A stretch of DNA of 64,000 nt from assembly GCF_040717535.1 (NCBI RefSeq), contig NZ_JBFEFI010000006.1, positions 418,709 through 482,708 on the forward strand. The letters run 5' to 3'. Of the stretch, positions 56,714 through 64,000 are shown piece after piece. The translations under genes and the position numbers were made by a program. The notes below the pieces were generated by a model. That model saw nothing but the letters and a program-made list of their open reading frames with translations. It was not told the DNA's origin and ran no database searches. Position 1 is the stretch's first letter; each line of letters opens with the position of its first letter. The DNA is from Thalassoglobus sp. JC818 (GTDB lineage Bacteria > Planctomycetota > Planctomycetia > Planctomycetales > Planctomycetaceae).

Positions 56714-58111
56714 TCAGACTTCTTCGACTCCGGAGCCCGTCCAAGCATTCAAGCCTCCGGTCATATTGATCACTTCGATTTGATTCGCTTGAAGGAGACT
56801 TGCAGCAATCGCGGATCGACCGCCAGTCTGACATTGAGTAACGATCGGCTTGTCTTTGTCGAGGTCACCGAGATTGTCGGGAAGTCTTCCCAGAAATTGG
56901 TGCTCCGCTCCGGCGATGTGACCCGATTTCCACTCTTCGTCGGAACGGACATCGACAAGCGTGACTTCACCCGACTCGATTCGTGGCTTTAGTTCCTGCG
57001 GTGTGAGTGATGGATACCTTTCTGTCGCCATCCCCGCGTTCCGAACATCATCAACGTCGAAATAACCTCGCACATCGTCGAGACCAATCTTACGGAGCAC
57101 GCGAATTGCTTCGGGTAACTGCTCCACATCAGCGATCAACCAAACTGGTTTCGAGTAGTCAACAATCCAGCCCGCCCAGCCTGCGAGCATCGCTGTCGGA
57201 ATGTTTATACTATGAGGAACATGACCTTCGCCGAACTGCTTCGAAGGCGTGAGGTCAATGACGGTCCCCTCTTCCAGTGCAGTGCTGAGTTCATCGATCG
57301 CCAGTAGATCAGAGAGCTTTGCGTCGCCAATAATCTCAGGCCCTTCCTTATTAACTCGCTTCATCACAGCAAAGTACTTAGGAGCCTCTGGCTGATCGGC
57401 GAGGATGTACTTCACGAATCGCTCTTCGTCAGTGAACTGCAAAGCTGGGTTGAAGAGCTTTTCGTATCCGACAGTGGACGAAGGAATTGCCCCTAATCCT
57501 TTCCCGCAAGCGCTGCCTGCACCGTGTGCTGGCCAGACCTGAAGATAGTCGGGAAGTTGTTTAAACTTCTCCGCTGAATGAAACAAATCTCGTGCCCCAG
57601 GCTCAGCTGTATTCACAAGACCAGCTGCCTCTTCGAGCAAATCTGGACGACCGATCGAACCGACGAAGACGAAGTCGCCGGTGAATATACCCATTGGCTG
57701 GTCAGCTCCGCCTCCCTGATCCGTGATCATGAAAGAAATACTTTCAGGTGTGTGCCCTGGTGTGTGAAGCACGTCGAACTTGATCTTCCCAATTGTGAAT
57801 GAGTCCCCATCATTGAGCAGTTGGTGGTCATACTGATCGGCAAATTGATACTTCCATTCTTCCGGACCTTCGTCCGACACGTAGAGCTTTGCACCGACTC
57901 GATCGGCCAATTCACGAGCGCCGGAGACATAGTCAGCGTGAATATGCGTCTCTGCGACGGCGATGAGTCGCACACCTTCACGTTCAGCCATTTCGAGATA
58001 TTGTTCGACGTCGCGACCGGGATCAACAACCACAGCGACCTGGGCGCGTTGACAACCGACCACATAAGAAGCATGAGCCAAAGCGCTGTCGTAAAAGTAC
58101 TTGAGCAACAT
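56714..58111 (-). CDS. Metallo-beta-lactamase fold/rhodanese fusion, probable persulfide dioxygenase type
   Basis: A 465-residue enzyme. Residues about 1-250 form an MBL domain with His56-Ile-His58-Ala-Asp60 (THIHAD), VLHTPGHTPESISF and the late GDFVFVGSIGRPDLL and WPAHGAGSACGKG. The usual HxHxDH reads HxHxDY (Tyr61), as in persulfide dioxygenases that bind one iron. Two rhodanese domains follow. The first (about 265-355) lacks a catalytic Cys. The second (about 365-460) has Cys427 in VTQCQTGGRS. The protein would oxidise glutathione or other persulfides to sulfite and transfer sulfane sulfur. Inverted repeats lie in the upstream spacer. Confidence 0.92.
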   Translation of the reverse strand: MLLKYFYDSALAHASYVVGCQRAQVAVVVDPGRDVEQYLEMAEREGVRLIAVAETHIHADYVSGARELADRVGAKLYVSDEGPEEWKYQFADQYDHQLLNDGDSFTIGKIKFDVLHTPGHTPESISFMITDQGGGADQPMGIFTGDFVFVGSIGRPDLLEEAAGLVNTAEPGARDLFHSAEKFKQLPDYLQVWPAHGAGSACGKGLGAIPSSTVGYEKLFNPALQFTDEERFVKYILADQPEAPKYFAVMKRVNKEGPEIIGDAKLSDLLAIDELSTALEEGTVIDLTPSKQFGEGHVPHSINIPTAMLAGWAGWIVDYSKPVWLIADVEQLPEAIRVLRKIGLDDVRGYFDVDDVRNAGMATERYPSLTPQELKPRIESGEVTLVDVRSDEEWKSGHIAGAEHQFLGRLPDNLGDLDKDKPIVTQCQTGGRSAIAASLLQANQIEVINMTGGLNAWTGSGVEEV

Positions 58112-58213
58112 CGTCTACTCCCCATCTCTGTTTCGTTGAATGATCCCAGTTGAGTTGACCTGTCACGGAGACTTCTCCCCTGCAAGTCCCTTACGCGCGC
58201 TCACTAAATCGAA

Positions 58214-58235
58214 TCGTCACTTCGCAAGGTGACGA
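58214..58235. promoter_or_regulatory. Inverted repeat TCGTCAC-N8-GTGACGA
   Basis: A perfect 7-base inverted repeat around an 8-base spacer lies about 100 bases upstream of the MBL-rhodanese start. Size and position suit an operator for a dimeric regulator; an RNA hairpin is the alternative. The half-site TCGTCAC recurs at 58401-58407. Confidence 0.45.
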
Positions 58236-58397
58236 CATGTTGTTGACAAGAAAAGAGCGAACGCTTACCGAAAATTCCTTCGAAAGGTACACAGAACGCG
58301 AATCGTGGCCATCCCGAACTCTGGAAACGGCATGACAATCAATGCCCGTCCGCTTCGAACCTGCACTCTCGCAGCAATCACCAATCTCCTCTTAAAT

Positions 58398-58417
58398 ATA
58401 TCGTCACGTCGCGATAT
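58398..58417. promoter_or_regulatory. Inverted repeat ATATCG-N8-CGATAT
   Basis: A perfect 6-base inverted repeat with 8-base spacing in AT-rich surroundings, the general look of an ArsR/SmtB-family operator. Such repressors often control persulfide dioxygenase-rhodanese genes. No regulator gene is in the window. Confidence 0.4.
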
Positions 58418-58516
58418 GTCAATCAATCAAATTCGACGAAATCAGGCAACCCAACAAAGAACCGATTGACGAGCCATGATTCACTCGCCAACCGGATAAT
58501 ACTTCGTCGAACTGAA

Positions 58517-59446
58517 TTAGAACTCGCCGACAACTTCACCACCCGACCGAGTGCCGAGTGCGTTGTAGACGTCTGCATCGATGTTCTCGCTAATCGCGCG
58601 AACTGTACCATCCCCCATTGCAAACTGACCAATTCCGGTATGCGGTGCAGAAACGCCTTTGTCATCCGTTCCGGGTTGGTTCGGCCGGTACTGCGTTTCA
58701 AACAGGACCATATGACCATGATCGTCTGACAGGTCAGCGATTTCACGAACGGCAGCAGACCAGGCCGTCTCAAAAACTTGATGACCTCCGGCAGCCGCAC
58801 CAGGAAGCGGCCCGTTTGTTCGTTCACCTAAGAACAATGTGTTGGACAACCCATCTGTAACGTCTCGAAACCGTGTCGAACTGTTCCGGTAGAAGACTCC
58901 CCGGCTTTGCAAAGGAGTATCGTCAAGGTTCACAGTCTCCGACGATGGCCCCCAGTTGGCCGCATAACTGGCAGATGCGTATTGCTCGATCGGTGTCACT
59001 GAATCATCTCTGACAACAAACGCGCCGTCCGAATACGGATCAGACGGACAGAGAAAGACTGACAGATGTTGCTCACGTGGAACCTGCTGAATGACATCAA
59101 AAACGGGAGTATCGAAGTCGAACTGCTGATACAGATTGGCCTGCTCCAGTTGTGGGAGAATCATGAGCCCCCAGGCAAATCCCATGTGATTAGCGCTCGA
59201 ACCGGCGGGATCGAACTTGTGCAGATAGCCGGGTGGAAGGAGTCCATACGTCGACTCGTAGTTGTGCAGAGCGAGAACGAGTTGCTTGAGGTTATTTTTG
59301 CAAGCTGACCTTCTGGCTGCTTCACGAGCCTGTTGCACAGCTGGCAGAAGAAGGGCAATTAGAATCGCGATGATGGCGATGACCACCAGCAATTCAATCA
59401 ATGTAAAGCCACGACGTTTTCGTCGAAAGCGTTGAGCAAATGGCAT
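58517..59446 (-). CDS. DUF1559 protein with type IV prepilin-like N-terminus
   Basis: The 309-residue product begins [20 protein letters not shown], with the prepilin cleavage motif GFTLIE and its hydrophobic helix. The DUF1559 domain shows [44 protein letters not shown] and the closing [15 protein letters not shown] 59446 has GGAG seven bases upstream; the frame opens at 59485. It resembles the DUF1559 gene at 28044 in layout but is clearly a separate paralogue, and has no lipoprotein partner; instead a His-rich protein gene lies upstream on the same strand. Likely an envelope or pseudopilus-type protein of unknown role. Confidence 0.94.
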   Translation of the reverse strand: MPFAQRFRRKRRGFTLIELLVVIAIIAILIALLLPAVQQAREAARRSACKNNLKQLVLALHNYESTYGLLPPGYLHKFDPAGSSANHMGFAWGLMILPQLEQANLYQQFDFDTPVFDVIQQVPREQHLSVFLCPSDPYSDGAFVVRDDSVTPIEQYASASYAANWGPSSETVNLDDTPLQSRGVFYRNSSTRFRDVTDGLSNTLFLGERTNGPLPGAAAGGHQVFETAWSAAVREIADLSDDHGHMVLFETQYRPNQPGTDDKGVSAPHTGIGQFAMGDGTVRAISENIDADVYNALGTRSGGEVVGEF

Positions 59447-59643
59447 CAGAATCTCCGGAAAACAAACGCTCTTAGCGGAGCGCAAGAAGTAATGAAGTCA
59501 CCAGCGTGAAGACAAACAGACCGGAACGGATTGCGTCGCATTGAATGCGCAATCGAAGCGCAGGTTCAAATGCAAGCAATCGCCCGAATCGGCCGTGCAG
59601 GTTCCGCTGAAGAATGAAAGTTGAAGTCTGGCAGCGAGAGCTG

Positions 59644-60186
59644 TCAGCTCACTTTCGGTGGAGGCGTTGCGGGAGCATCCGGCAGTCTCCCGCTAGTGGC
59701 ATCTGTCTTCGCGAAGTGCCTCTCGGAAGCTTCGTCTGACCGCAGGTGCGAGCGGTCAGGAATCGGAGCATGAATAAGAAACAGAATGCGAAGCAATTGC
59801 CCGAAACTCCAGGGAGAGTGGAGTTCCAGAAATTCACCATCAAGAGTGCCCGGCTGGCTTCTTTCGTTCGAGGAGAGTTTTTCAGAGGCTGATCCCACTC
59901 CCCAAAAATCTGGAAGCGTTAAGTCAAATCCCAAAAATGAAATGTGGACGTGGCTGCGGTTCCAACGGGGCTGCGGATCAGACTCGTCGCTCTCGACATG
60001 AACATGCCTGTGACTGTGAGGATGGTCATGAGAGTGCGAATGGGAATGACTGTGAGCATTGCTGTGAGAGTGTGATTCATCTCCGCCCTCGTGCGCATGG
60101 CGCCACCCGGGCGAGACGAACAGAGTCAGAGTCGCGAGCAGGAGCAAACAAATGCTGACCAGAGCTTTGGGAGCTATTTTCCACAC
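59644..60186 (-). CDS. Exported histidine-rich protein
   Basis: The 180-residue protein has an N-terminal hydrophobic segment (about 8-27), then a strongly His/Ser-rich stretch at about 31-65 built of HSHSHS units ending HRHVHV. A second hydrophobic patch near residue 85 (HISFLGFDLTLPDFWG) and another at about 130-145 follow, then a Pro/Ala-rich tail. His clusters of this sort bind Zn, Ni, Cu or Co; role in metal storage or delivery is inference. It precedes the DUF1559 gene by about 200 bases. A GATTGCG/CGCAATC hairpin at 59529-59554 lies between them. No family is recognised. Confidence 0.7.
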   Translation of the reverse strand: MWKIAPKALVSICLLLLATLTLFVSPGWRHAHEGGDESHSHSNAHSHSHSHSHDHPHSHRHVHVESDESDPQPRWNRSHVHISFLGFDLTLPDFWGVGSASEKLSSNERSQPGTLDGEFLELHSPWSFGQLLRILFLIHAPIPDRSHLRSDEASERHFAKTDATSGRLPDAPATPPPKVS

Positions 60187-60389
60187 AGGGTGGAACCTAT
60201 CGACTCACGCTGCCGCTCTCAAACAACAAACACATCTTCTGCTCCAAAATTTCGCATCAATTCCCGTGTTCCCAACCTCCACTCCAGAAGCCGCTCACGG
60301 TTCCTGGTTACAAGAGACAGTTTTTCGCTGGGCTGCCATCGTAGTTAGGTTCTCGGAAGACGTGTGAAAATCTGGCGAAAATTCGGCAA

Positions 60390-61167
60390 TTGATCTCGTT
60401 GATAGGAATCGAACATTGGTTGAAAATGCTGACATTTCCACCACGACCACTCTTGATGCACTGAACAGGCCAAACACGGTGTCTTGTGGGTTCCTAGCTA
60501 TTACCACCAAAACGCTCTCGTCAGCACAATGCAACTGTCGAGTGATACCGAGTCCGTTACAGATACTTATCTGTTTAACGGCTGGAAAACCTTCATTATC
60601 TCAACGGCTCGACCAAAATCCTTTCCAGTCCACCGGCAACGTAGGCTACCACTACGACAAAGACACAGGAAGCCCCTACATCCGAGCCAGAGTCTATAGA
60701 CCTGCAATCGGAAAATAGTTAAGTGCCGATCCACTTGGGTTCGTTGACCTACGAATGTATATGTTTCGAGTTCCATTCCCATCAGTATAGATCCCAGAGG
60801 GTTGATCAACGTTATGATCTTCTGTCACACTAACTGCGGCTGCACTGGGAAGCTCCTGTATGTTGGAAATTATGCCGAAGCGACTAGCTGTCGATCGAGC
60901 AATCGTAAAACATCGCAAATAGGCAATGCACGTTTTCCGCTTGGACTTCACAAAGACACGTTCAAGTGCTGCAAAAGGCAAGTCCCTCAAACCACAAACC
61001 CTGGGAAGATTCCACCTGGAATCGACCTGCAAGATTCGATCACTTGTGAACTTATGCAAGATTCTGTTCAAGATTGTTTTGGGTTTTGCAATCCTACGAA
61101 GAAGCGCAAGGTTCTAAATGACCGATACCCTGCTATGATCAATTCGGTACACTGCTATGATCAATAA
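60390..61167 (+). pseudogene. Rhs/YD-repeat orphan tip with Cys-rich C-terminal region
   Basis: Broken Rhs core followed by a variable tip. Core pieces read in different frames: NRTLVENADISTTTTLDALNRP near 60390-60470, YYHQNALVSTMQL and DTYLFNGW at 60490-60590, then TGNVGYHYDKDTGSPYIRARV to 60715. At 60716-60718 a TAG stands where the invariant Trp of GRW belongs, followed in frame by LSADPLGFVD. A further frame change leads to SIDPRGL near 60785, the usual end of the Rhs core. The frame then continues from about 60802 to 61167 as a unique tip of about 120 residues with ten Cys. Rhs tips are normally toxins; this one can only be made if the core is repaired. Confidence 0.75.
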
Positions 61168-61663
61168 AGGAGTCAGCCTAGATCTGATTGAGGATCTTTG
61201 CGATCAGATGTGCTCTTGTCAGCATGAAGGTGGAGACCACGGTACACAATTGCGTAAAGGGGACATGCACCCCACACGCAAGTTTTCCAAATTTTCCATT
61301 TTAGAGATTGAAGTTTATGGCTGGAGGGAGCTTTGCAGAGGTCGAGAAGTTTTCATGCAGGATGGGTTACTGCAGATTCGCATCTGTTACGGCATCGTCG
61401 AGGCGTTGCAGATCTTGGAGATATTTGAAACGCTTTTGCATTGACGTGTCTTGGCAGTCATCATGCATTGGCAATACAGCCTATGTGAACGTCCGTTTAC
61501 AAGCAAGATGAGGAGAGTCAGTCATCCTGGGTGAAGCGAGGCAGTTGATTCACCAAAGCTGCTCATTGAGTCTTTACATGCAACTCAAAGACTTAGGACA
61601 AGGCGAAGAGAGGCCGAGCTGTTTTCAACAAGACAAAGTGATCTCCACTTTTTAGGTTTAGAA
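61157..61663 (+). other. Unassigned stretch after the first Rhs tip
   Basis: An ATG frame at 61157-61444 (95 codons) overlaps the end of the tip frame by 11 bases, the position where an immunity gene would be expected. Its sequence shows no family features, and a second frame at 61308-61511 overlaps it, so coding is uncertain. The rest up to 61663 holds nothing I recognise. Confidence 0.3.
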
Positions 61664-62089
61664 ATGCAATCTTGTGCGCTAACAGCCTTGGGTCAGGTTG
61701 CTCTCGTGTTGTTCACAGCATATTGGTTAACGTTCGATCCCAATGCGATGATTTCACTTGCAATTGGGGTAGACTATGCCGTTTCATTCTTGAGAGAGTC
61801 ACGTCTTCAACAATGTTTTAAAGAGTTTGGTTGGCACTACCACGGGTTTGTCATTGCCCCTCTGGCAACACAGTTGCTGAAGTGGTGCGTCGTTTTTTTA
61901 ATCCAGTTTGCTCTTATTGCTCTTCTGGTTCGCAACCTCGCAACGCAACGCTGTAAATCTGTGTTGAACGCTGCGACTTGCTTAATTGTCATACTTATTG
62001 GCTTGGCTCACGTTTCTTGGTTGCTCCGAGTAGGAGCACAGTATGTCAACACCATGCTTTTGGATTTCACGCCTTTGGACGCCCAGTGA
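61664..62089 (+). CDS. Small membrane protein between Rhs tips
   Basis: The 141-residue product has about three membrane segments: 5-24 (LTALGQVALVLFTAYWLTF), 68-92 (LLKWCVVFLIQFALIALLV) and 102-122. An amphipathic loop with Arg, Lys and Cys separates the first two. It is placed after the first Rhs tip and before the second, where immunity proteins usually sit; membrane immunity proteins protect against envelope-acting toxins. No family is recognised, and the role is inference from position only. An AGG lies about nine bases before the ATG. Confidence 0.5.
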   Translation: MQSCALTALGQVALVLFTAYWLTFDPNAMISLAIGVDYAVSFLRESRLQQCFKEFGWHYHGFVIAPLATQLLKWCVVFLIQFALIALLVRNLATQRCKSVLNAATCLIVILIGLAHVSWLLRVGAQYVNTMLLDFTPLDAQ

Positions 62090-62211
62090 AACAGCCCTAG
62101 TCGTTCGAAGCAATCTGGTCGACATTTCGCCCAGTCCAACTGTGAAATGCAAACTTTCAGTGGAAGCCTAATAAGGGTGATTTGGTATCAATATTGCTTC
62201 GCAGATGATCG

Positions 62212-62416
62212 ATCCGGATGGGGGGGGGGGGGGACGACGTACGCCTACGATGCCGACAGTCGGTTGACAACGCTGGCGAATCTCAAGAGCGACAACAGCG
62301 TCATCTCGAAGTTCGACTACCAGTACGGCAAGGTGGCAACCGGACTGCCGCAGCCGGGTGACGTACCTCTGCGATGCTACCTATCAGCTGGCCGGTGAGC
62401 ACCAAACCGGCACAAC
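62212..62416 (+). pseudogene. Rhs/YD-repeat fragment (second tip remnant)
   Basis: A short YD-repeat piece (TTYAYDADSRLTTLANLKSD, then KFDYQYG) is a shortened copy of 63600-63882. Compared with that copy it has lost one whole YD repeat after ACGCCTACGA, has a 14-base G run (62220-62233) where the other has nine G, and carries at least a 1-base and a 16-base deletion that break the frame near 62330-62360. Nothing upstream (62090-62210) encodes more of the core. It is a recombination scar of an Rhs gene. Confidence 0.8.
62212..62416 (+). repeat. Direct repeat within the Rhs array (partner 63600-63882)
   Basis: The stretch from ACGACGTACGCCTACGA through CGGCACAAC is shared with 63600-63882, with a near-perfect block at 62249-62330 against 63699-63774. 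The longer partner holds one extra YD repeat. The two copies flank the LRR gene and could recombine to delete it. Confidence 0.8.
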
Positions 62417-62451
62417 GCCCTACAGAAACACTTTCATAGGACTTCAATCCA

Positions 62452-63387
62452 ATGTGTCGATTTCCTAGAAATACTGATCATCAATCCGTCTTGCTGCTGT
62501 TCCCTTTCTTCCTCCTTGTAGTAGTTCTTTTCGTGTGGATCGTTTTGCCGACCAATGCTTCGAATATCGACCATTTCGTTGATTCATCGGGTAAACAATT
62601 TGAACTCATCCATCTTTCAGACACTGCAGATTTAAACCTTCAGGACATGCCGGATCCGTCGGTTGCTCTCACATCCGAAGGTTCCATTGTTGCGGTGAAG
62701 ATGTCCAACGCATCGGGTGACGTGGTGTCCAGGGCATTGGGCACTTCTTCGATCACTGCCATTTCGATGAGGACGTGTAGAGTGCCACACGATGTTCTTA
62801 GTGGTCCCCCTTTCCTGCAACAGCTTACAAGTGTTAACTGTTAAATGACGGACCGAACACTTCTTTCTATCGCGGAGCCAGAAACGCTGATGGCGATTGA
62901 CTTGGCAAACGAACATCTCCTAACAGCGCGTGCTATCAGCAATATTGTTGATGGACACCACTTGAAGCATCTCGGTCTTTTCGACATTCCATCGCTTGAG
63001 GCTGCGCACTTCTCAGTGAGTGCATCATCCACTAATCAGCTTGTCTCATTGTATTTGGTAGGAGACACCATCGATGACGTGGTGCTTCATCAATTGGCAA
63101 CAGGAGGCAAACTCCGAGTGCTTTTTGTTGACAATACAGATATTTCTGACGGGGCAGTCGCTGATGCACTGCGATCGAACCCCGAGCTGGCTGAACTTGT
63201 GATTTCCAACTGTCCAGTTTCAGTAGACACTTTGGTAAAGGTCAAAAAGTTGAACGCCTTGCGGCTTCTGAACGTGTCTCACATTTCTGCCGATTCAGTA
63301 CAGATTAAAGGATTGCGATCAGACCTTTTGCTGCATTTTCCCGAAGCGCAGATAACTCTCTCTTCTGCTATGGATCAGAACGAGTAG
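62452..63387 (+). pseudogene. Membrane-anchored leucine-rich-repeat protein with internal TAA
   Basis: Two frames, 62452-62844 and 62845-63387, are in the same register and separated only by TAA at 62842-62844. Together they encode about 310 residues: an N-terminal membrane helix (LLLFPFFLLVVVLFVWIVL), a linker, then leucine-rich repeats that run across the stop (LQQLTSVNC, stop, MTDRTLLSIAEPETLMAIDL). The repeat rhythm is unbroken over the stop, then continues (LKHLGLFDI, LVSLYLVGDTIDD, LRVLFVDNTDISDGAV, LAELVISNCPVS, LRLLNVSHISADSV). This indicates one LRR gene with a nonsense mutation. Alternatively ATG 62845 could restart translation. It lies directly behind the second Rhs fragment. Confidence 0.7.
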
Positions 63388-63523
63388 ACCCACCATATTG
63401 CAAAATCGATCGTCGTGGCGAGGAAGAGATTGAATACTGTAGTGCTCAGCATTTTAGCAAGTAAGATCCGCTGTGTGGGCCGGATAATGGTATGTCGATA
63501 GCGGTTGTCGCATCTGATGTAAG

Positions 63524-64000
63524 ATGAATTTGATCATGGCATCCAAGAAGACAGTCAGCTACGAATGTAATGTTCCGGGGAATCGGACGTTGATAGTGAA
63601 TCCGGATGGGGGGGGGCGGACGACGTACGCCTACGACTCCGCCGGTCGTCGCACTGTCAAGAAGCTTGCGAACGGAACCCGTGCCTCGTTCACTTACGAT
63701 GCCGCCAGTCGGTTGACAACGCTGGCGAATCTCAAGAGCGACAACAGCGTCATCTCGAAGTTCGACTACCAGTACGACAAGGCAGGCAACCGGACTGCCG
63801 CCGCCGAGAACGATGGCAGCCGGGTGACGTACCTGTACGATGCCACCTATCAGCTGACCGGTGAGCACCGAACCGGCACAACTGTCAATCCGTTCACCTG
63901 GACTGGAGAGATTGGCTACTACTTCGTTTTGTGCACGAAAAACATTTACATCCGGGCGAGAACGTACCGACCAGCGACTGGTAGGTGATTGAATGTTGAC
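63524..64000 (+). pseudogene. Rhs/YD-repeat gene fragment (third tip), running off the window
   Basis: The frame 63524-63988 encodes YD repeats (GNRTLIVNPDGGGRTTYAYD, SFTYDAASRLTTLA, FDYQYDKAGNRT, VTYLYDATYQLTGEHRTG). It then jumps to the Rhs-core end (NPFTWTGEIGYYFV, NIYIRARTYRPATGR), so the bulk of the core between them is deleted. At 63986-63988 a TGA stands in place of the invariant Trp of GRW, and the frame goes on LNVD, the usual Rhs continuation, to the edge. The variable tip would lie beyond 64000. The first 80 bases contain no start with a clear ribosome-binding site. Confidence 0.75.

Larger units (their letters stand above)
58112..58516. other. Gene-free regulatory spacer upstream of the MBL-rhodanese gene
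   Basis: This 405-base spacer holds two inverted repeats (58214-58235 and 58398-58417, listed separately) and an AT-rich stretch. No frame is convincing. It should contain the promoter of the MBL-rhodanese gene and the 3' end of the DUF1559 transcript. Confidence 0.5.

Noticed and set aside
60001..60100. Short repeated GTGAGAGTG-like units suspected as a CRISPR or tandem repeat
   Set aside because: They are the complement of the His/Ser codons of the His-rich protein; there are no spacers.
63446..63868. 140-codon minus-strand frame in the third Rhs tip
   Set aside because: It is antisense to YD repeats, whose regular codon pattern creates open shadow frames.

Overview
The window is a stretch of a planctomycete chromosome (phylum Planctomycetota, most likely order Planctomycetales). 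The marker families are characteristic: two DUF1559 prepilin-like proteins, a very large SGNH/dehydrogenase/cytochrome c fusion of the Planctomycetes-Verrucomicrobia type, a DUF1080 protein, a serine/threonine kinase fused to an SUMF1-like domain, a FecR-LamG protein behind an ECF sigma factor, a type I sulfatase and degraded Rhs/YD-repeat genes. There are about 47 probable genes or gene remnants, one tRNA, two clear hairpin terminators, one dispersed 105-bp repeat in two copies, and no CRISPR, rRNA, transposase or prophage.

Layout. (1) 1-6.8 kb is an envelope block. On the minus strand are lspA, a TPR protein, ExbB, two ExbD, an MreD-like membrane protein and a truncated gene at the left edge, with a VWA-domain protein upstream. 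An LptF/LptG-type permease lies on the plus strand. (2) 7.1-15.2 kb holds a two-domain glycosidase (GH5-like plus GH43-like), a sulfatase and the kinase-SUMF1 protein. (3) 15.4-23 kb has tRNA-Arg(TCG) with a strong terminator, then ECF sigma, FecR-LamG, the giant heme protein and DUF1080. (4) 23.3-25.8 kb has a second ECF sigma overlapping a membrane protein, then a TPR protein. (5) 25.8-30.8 kb (minus) has a DUF4198/Kelch protein, DUF1559 plus lipoprotein, an SDR dehydrogenase and a small hypothetical. (6) 31.5-36.2 kb is a DUF58 / transglutaminase-like / MoxR operon. (7) 36.4-45.5 kb has a lipoprotein plus DUF318-type permease, a truncated TolC gene, an RND efflux pair and an amino-acid permease. 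(8) 45.5-50.8 kb (minus) is a lipid-modification operon: FAD amine-oxidase-like protein, DUF1365, two CFA-synthase-like methyltransferases and DUF1295. (9) 51.6-60.2 kb has a glucuronoyl esterase (CE15), a flavin monooxygenase, a DsrE-like protein, a metallo-beta-lactamase/rhodanese sulfur enzyme, a second DUF1559 and a His-rich protein. (10) 60.4-64 kb is a graveyard of Rhs tips alternating with small membrane or LRR genes.

How the genes work together. Glycosidase, sulfatase, CE15 esterase and DUF1080 point to breakdown of sulfated or glucuronoylated polysaccharide, with two ECF systems and the kinase as likely regulators. ExbB/ExbD would energise outer-membrane uptake. The MBL-rhodanese and DsrE genes suggest sulfide/persulfide handling. 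The lipid operon resembles clusters that methylate or desaturate membrane fatty acids.

The points most worth a second look are the Rhs tip array with recurrent nonsense codons, the 105-bp inverted repeat pair (a MITE-like or structured element), three domains with lost catalytic residues (transglutaminase Cys to Asp, SGNH without its Ser, SUMF1 without its Cys pair), and the truncated TolC beside an intact RND pump. All functions are read from sequence motifs and memory of families; no database search was run.
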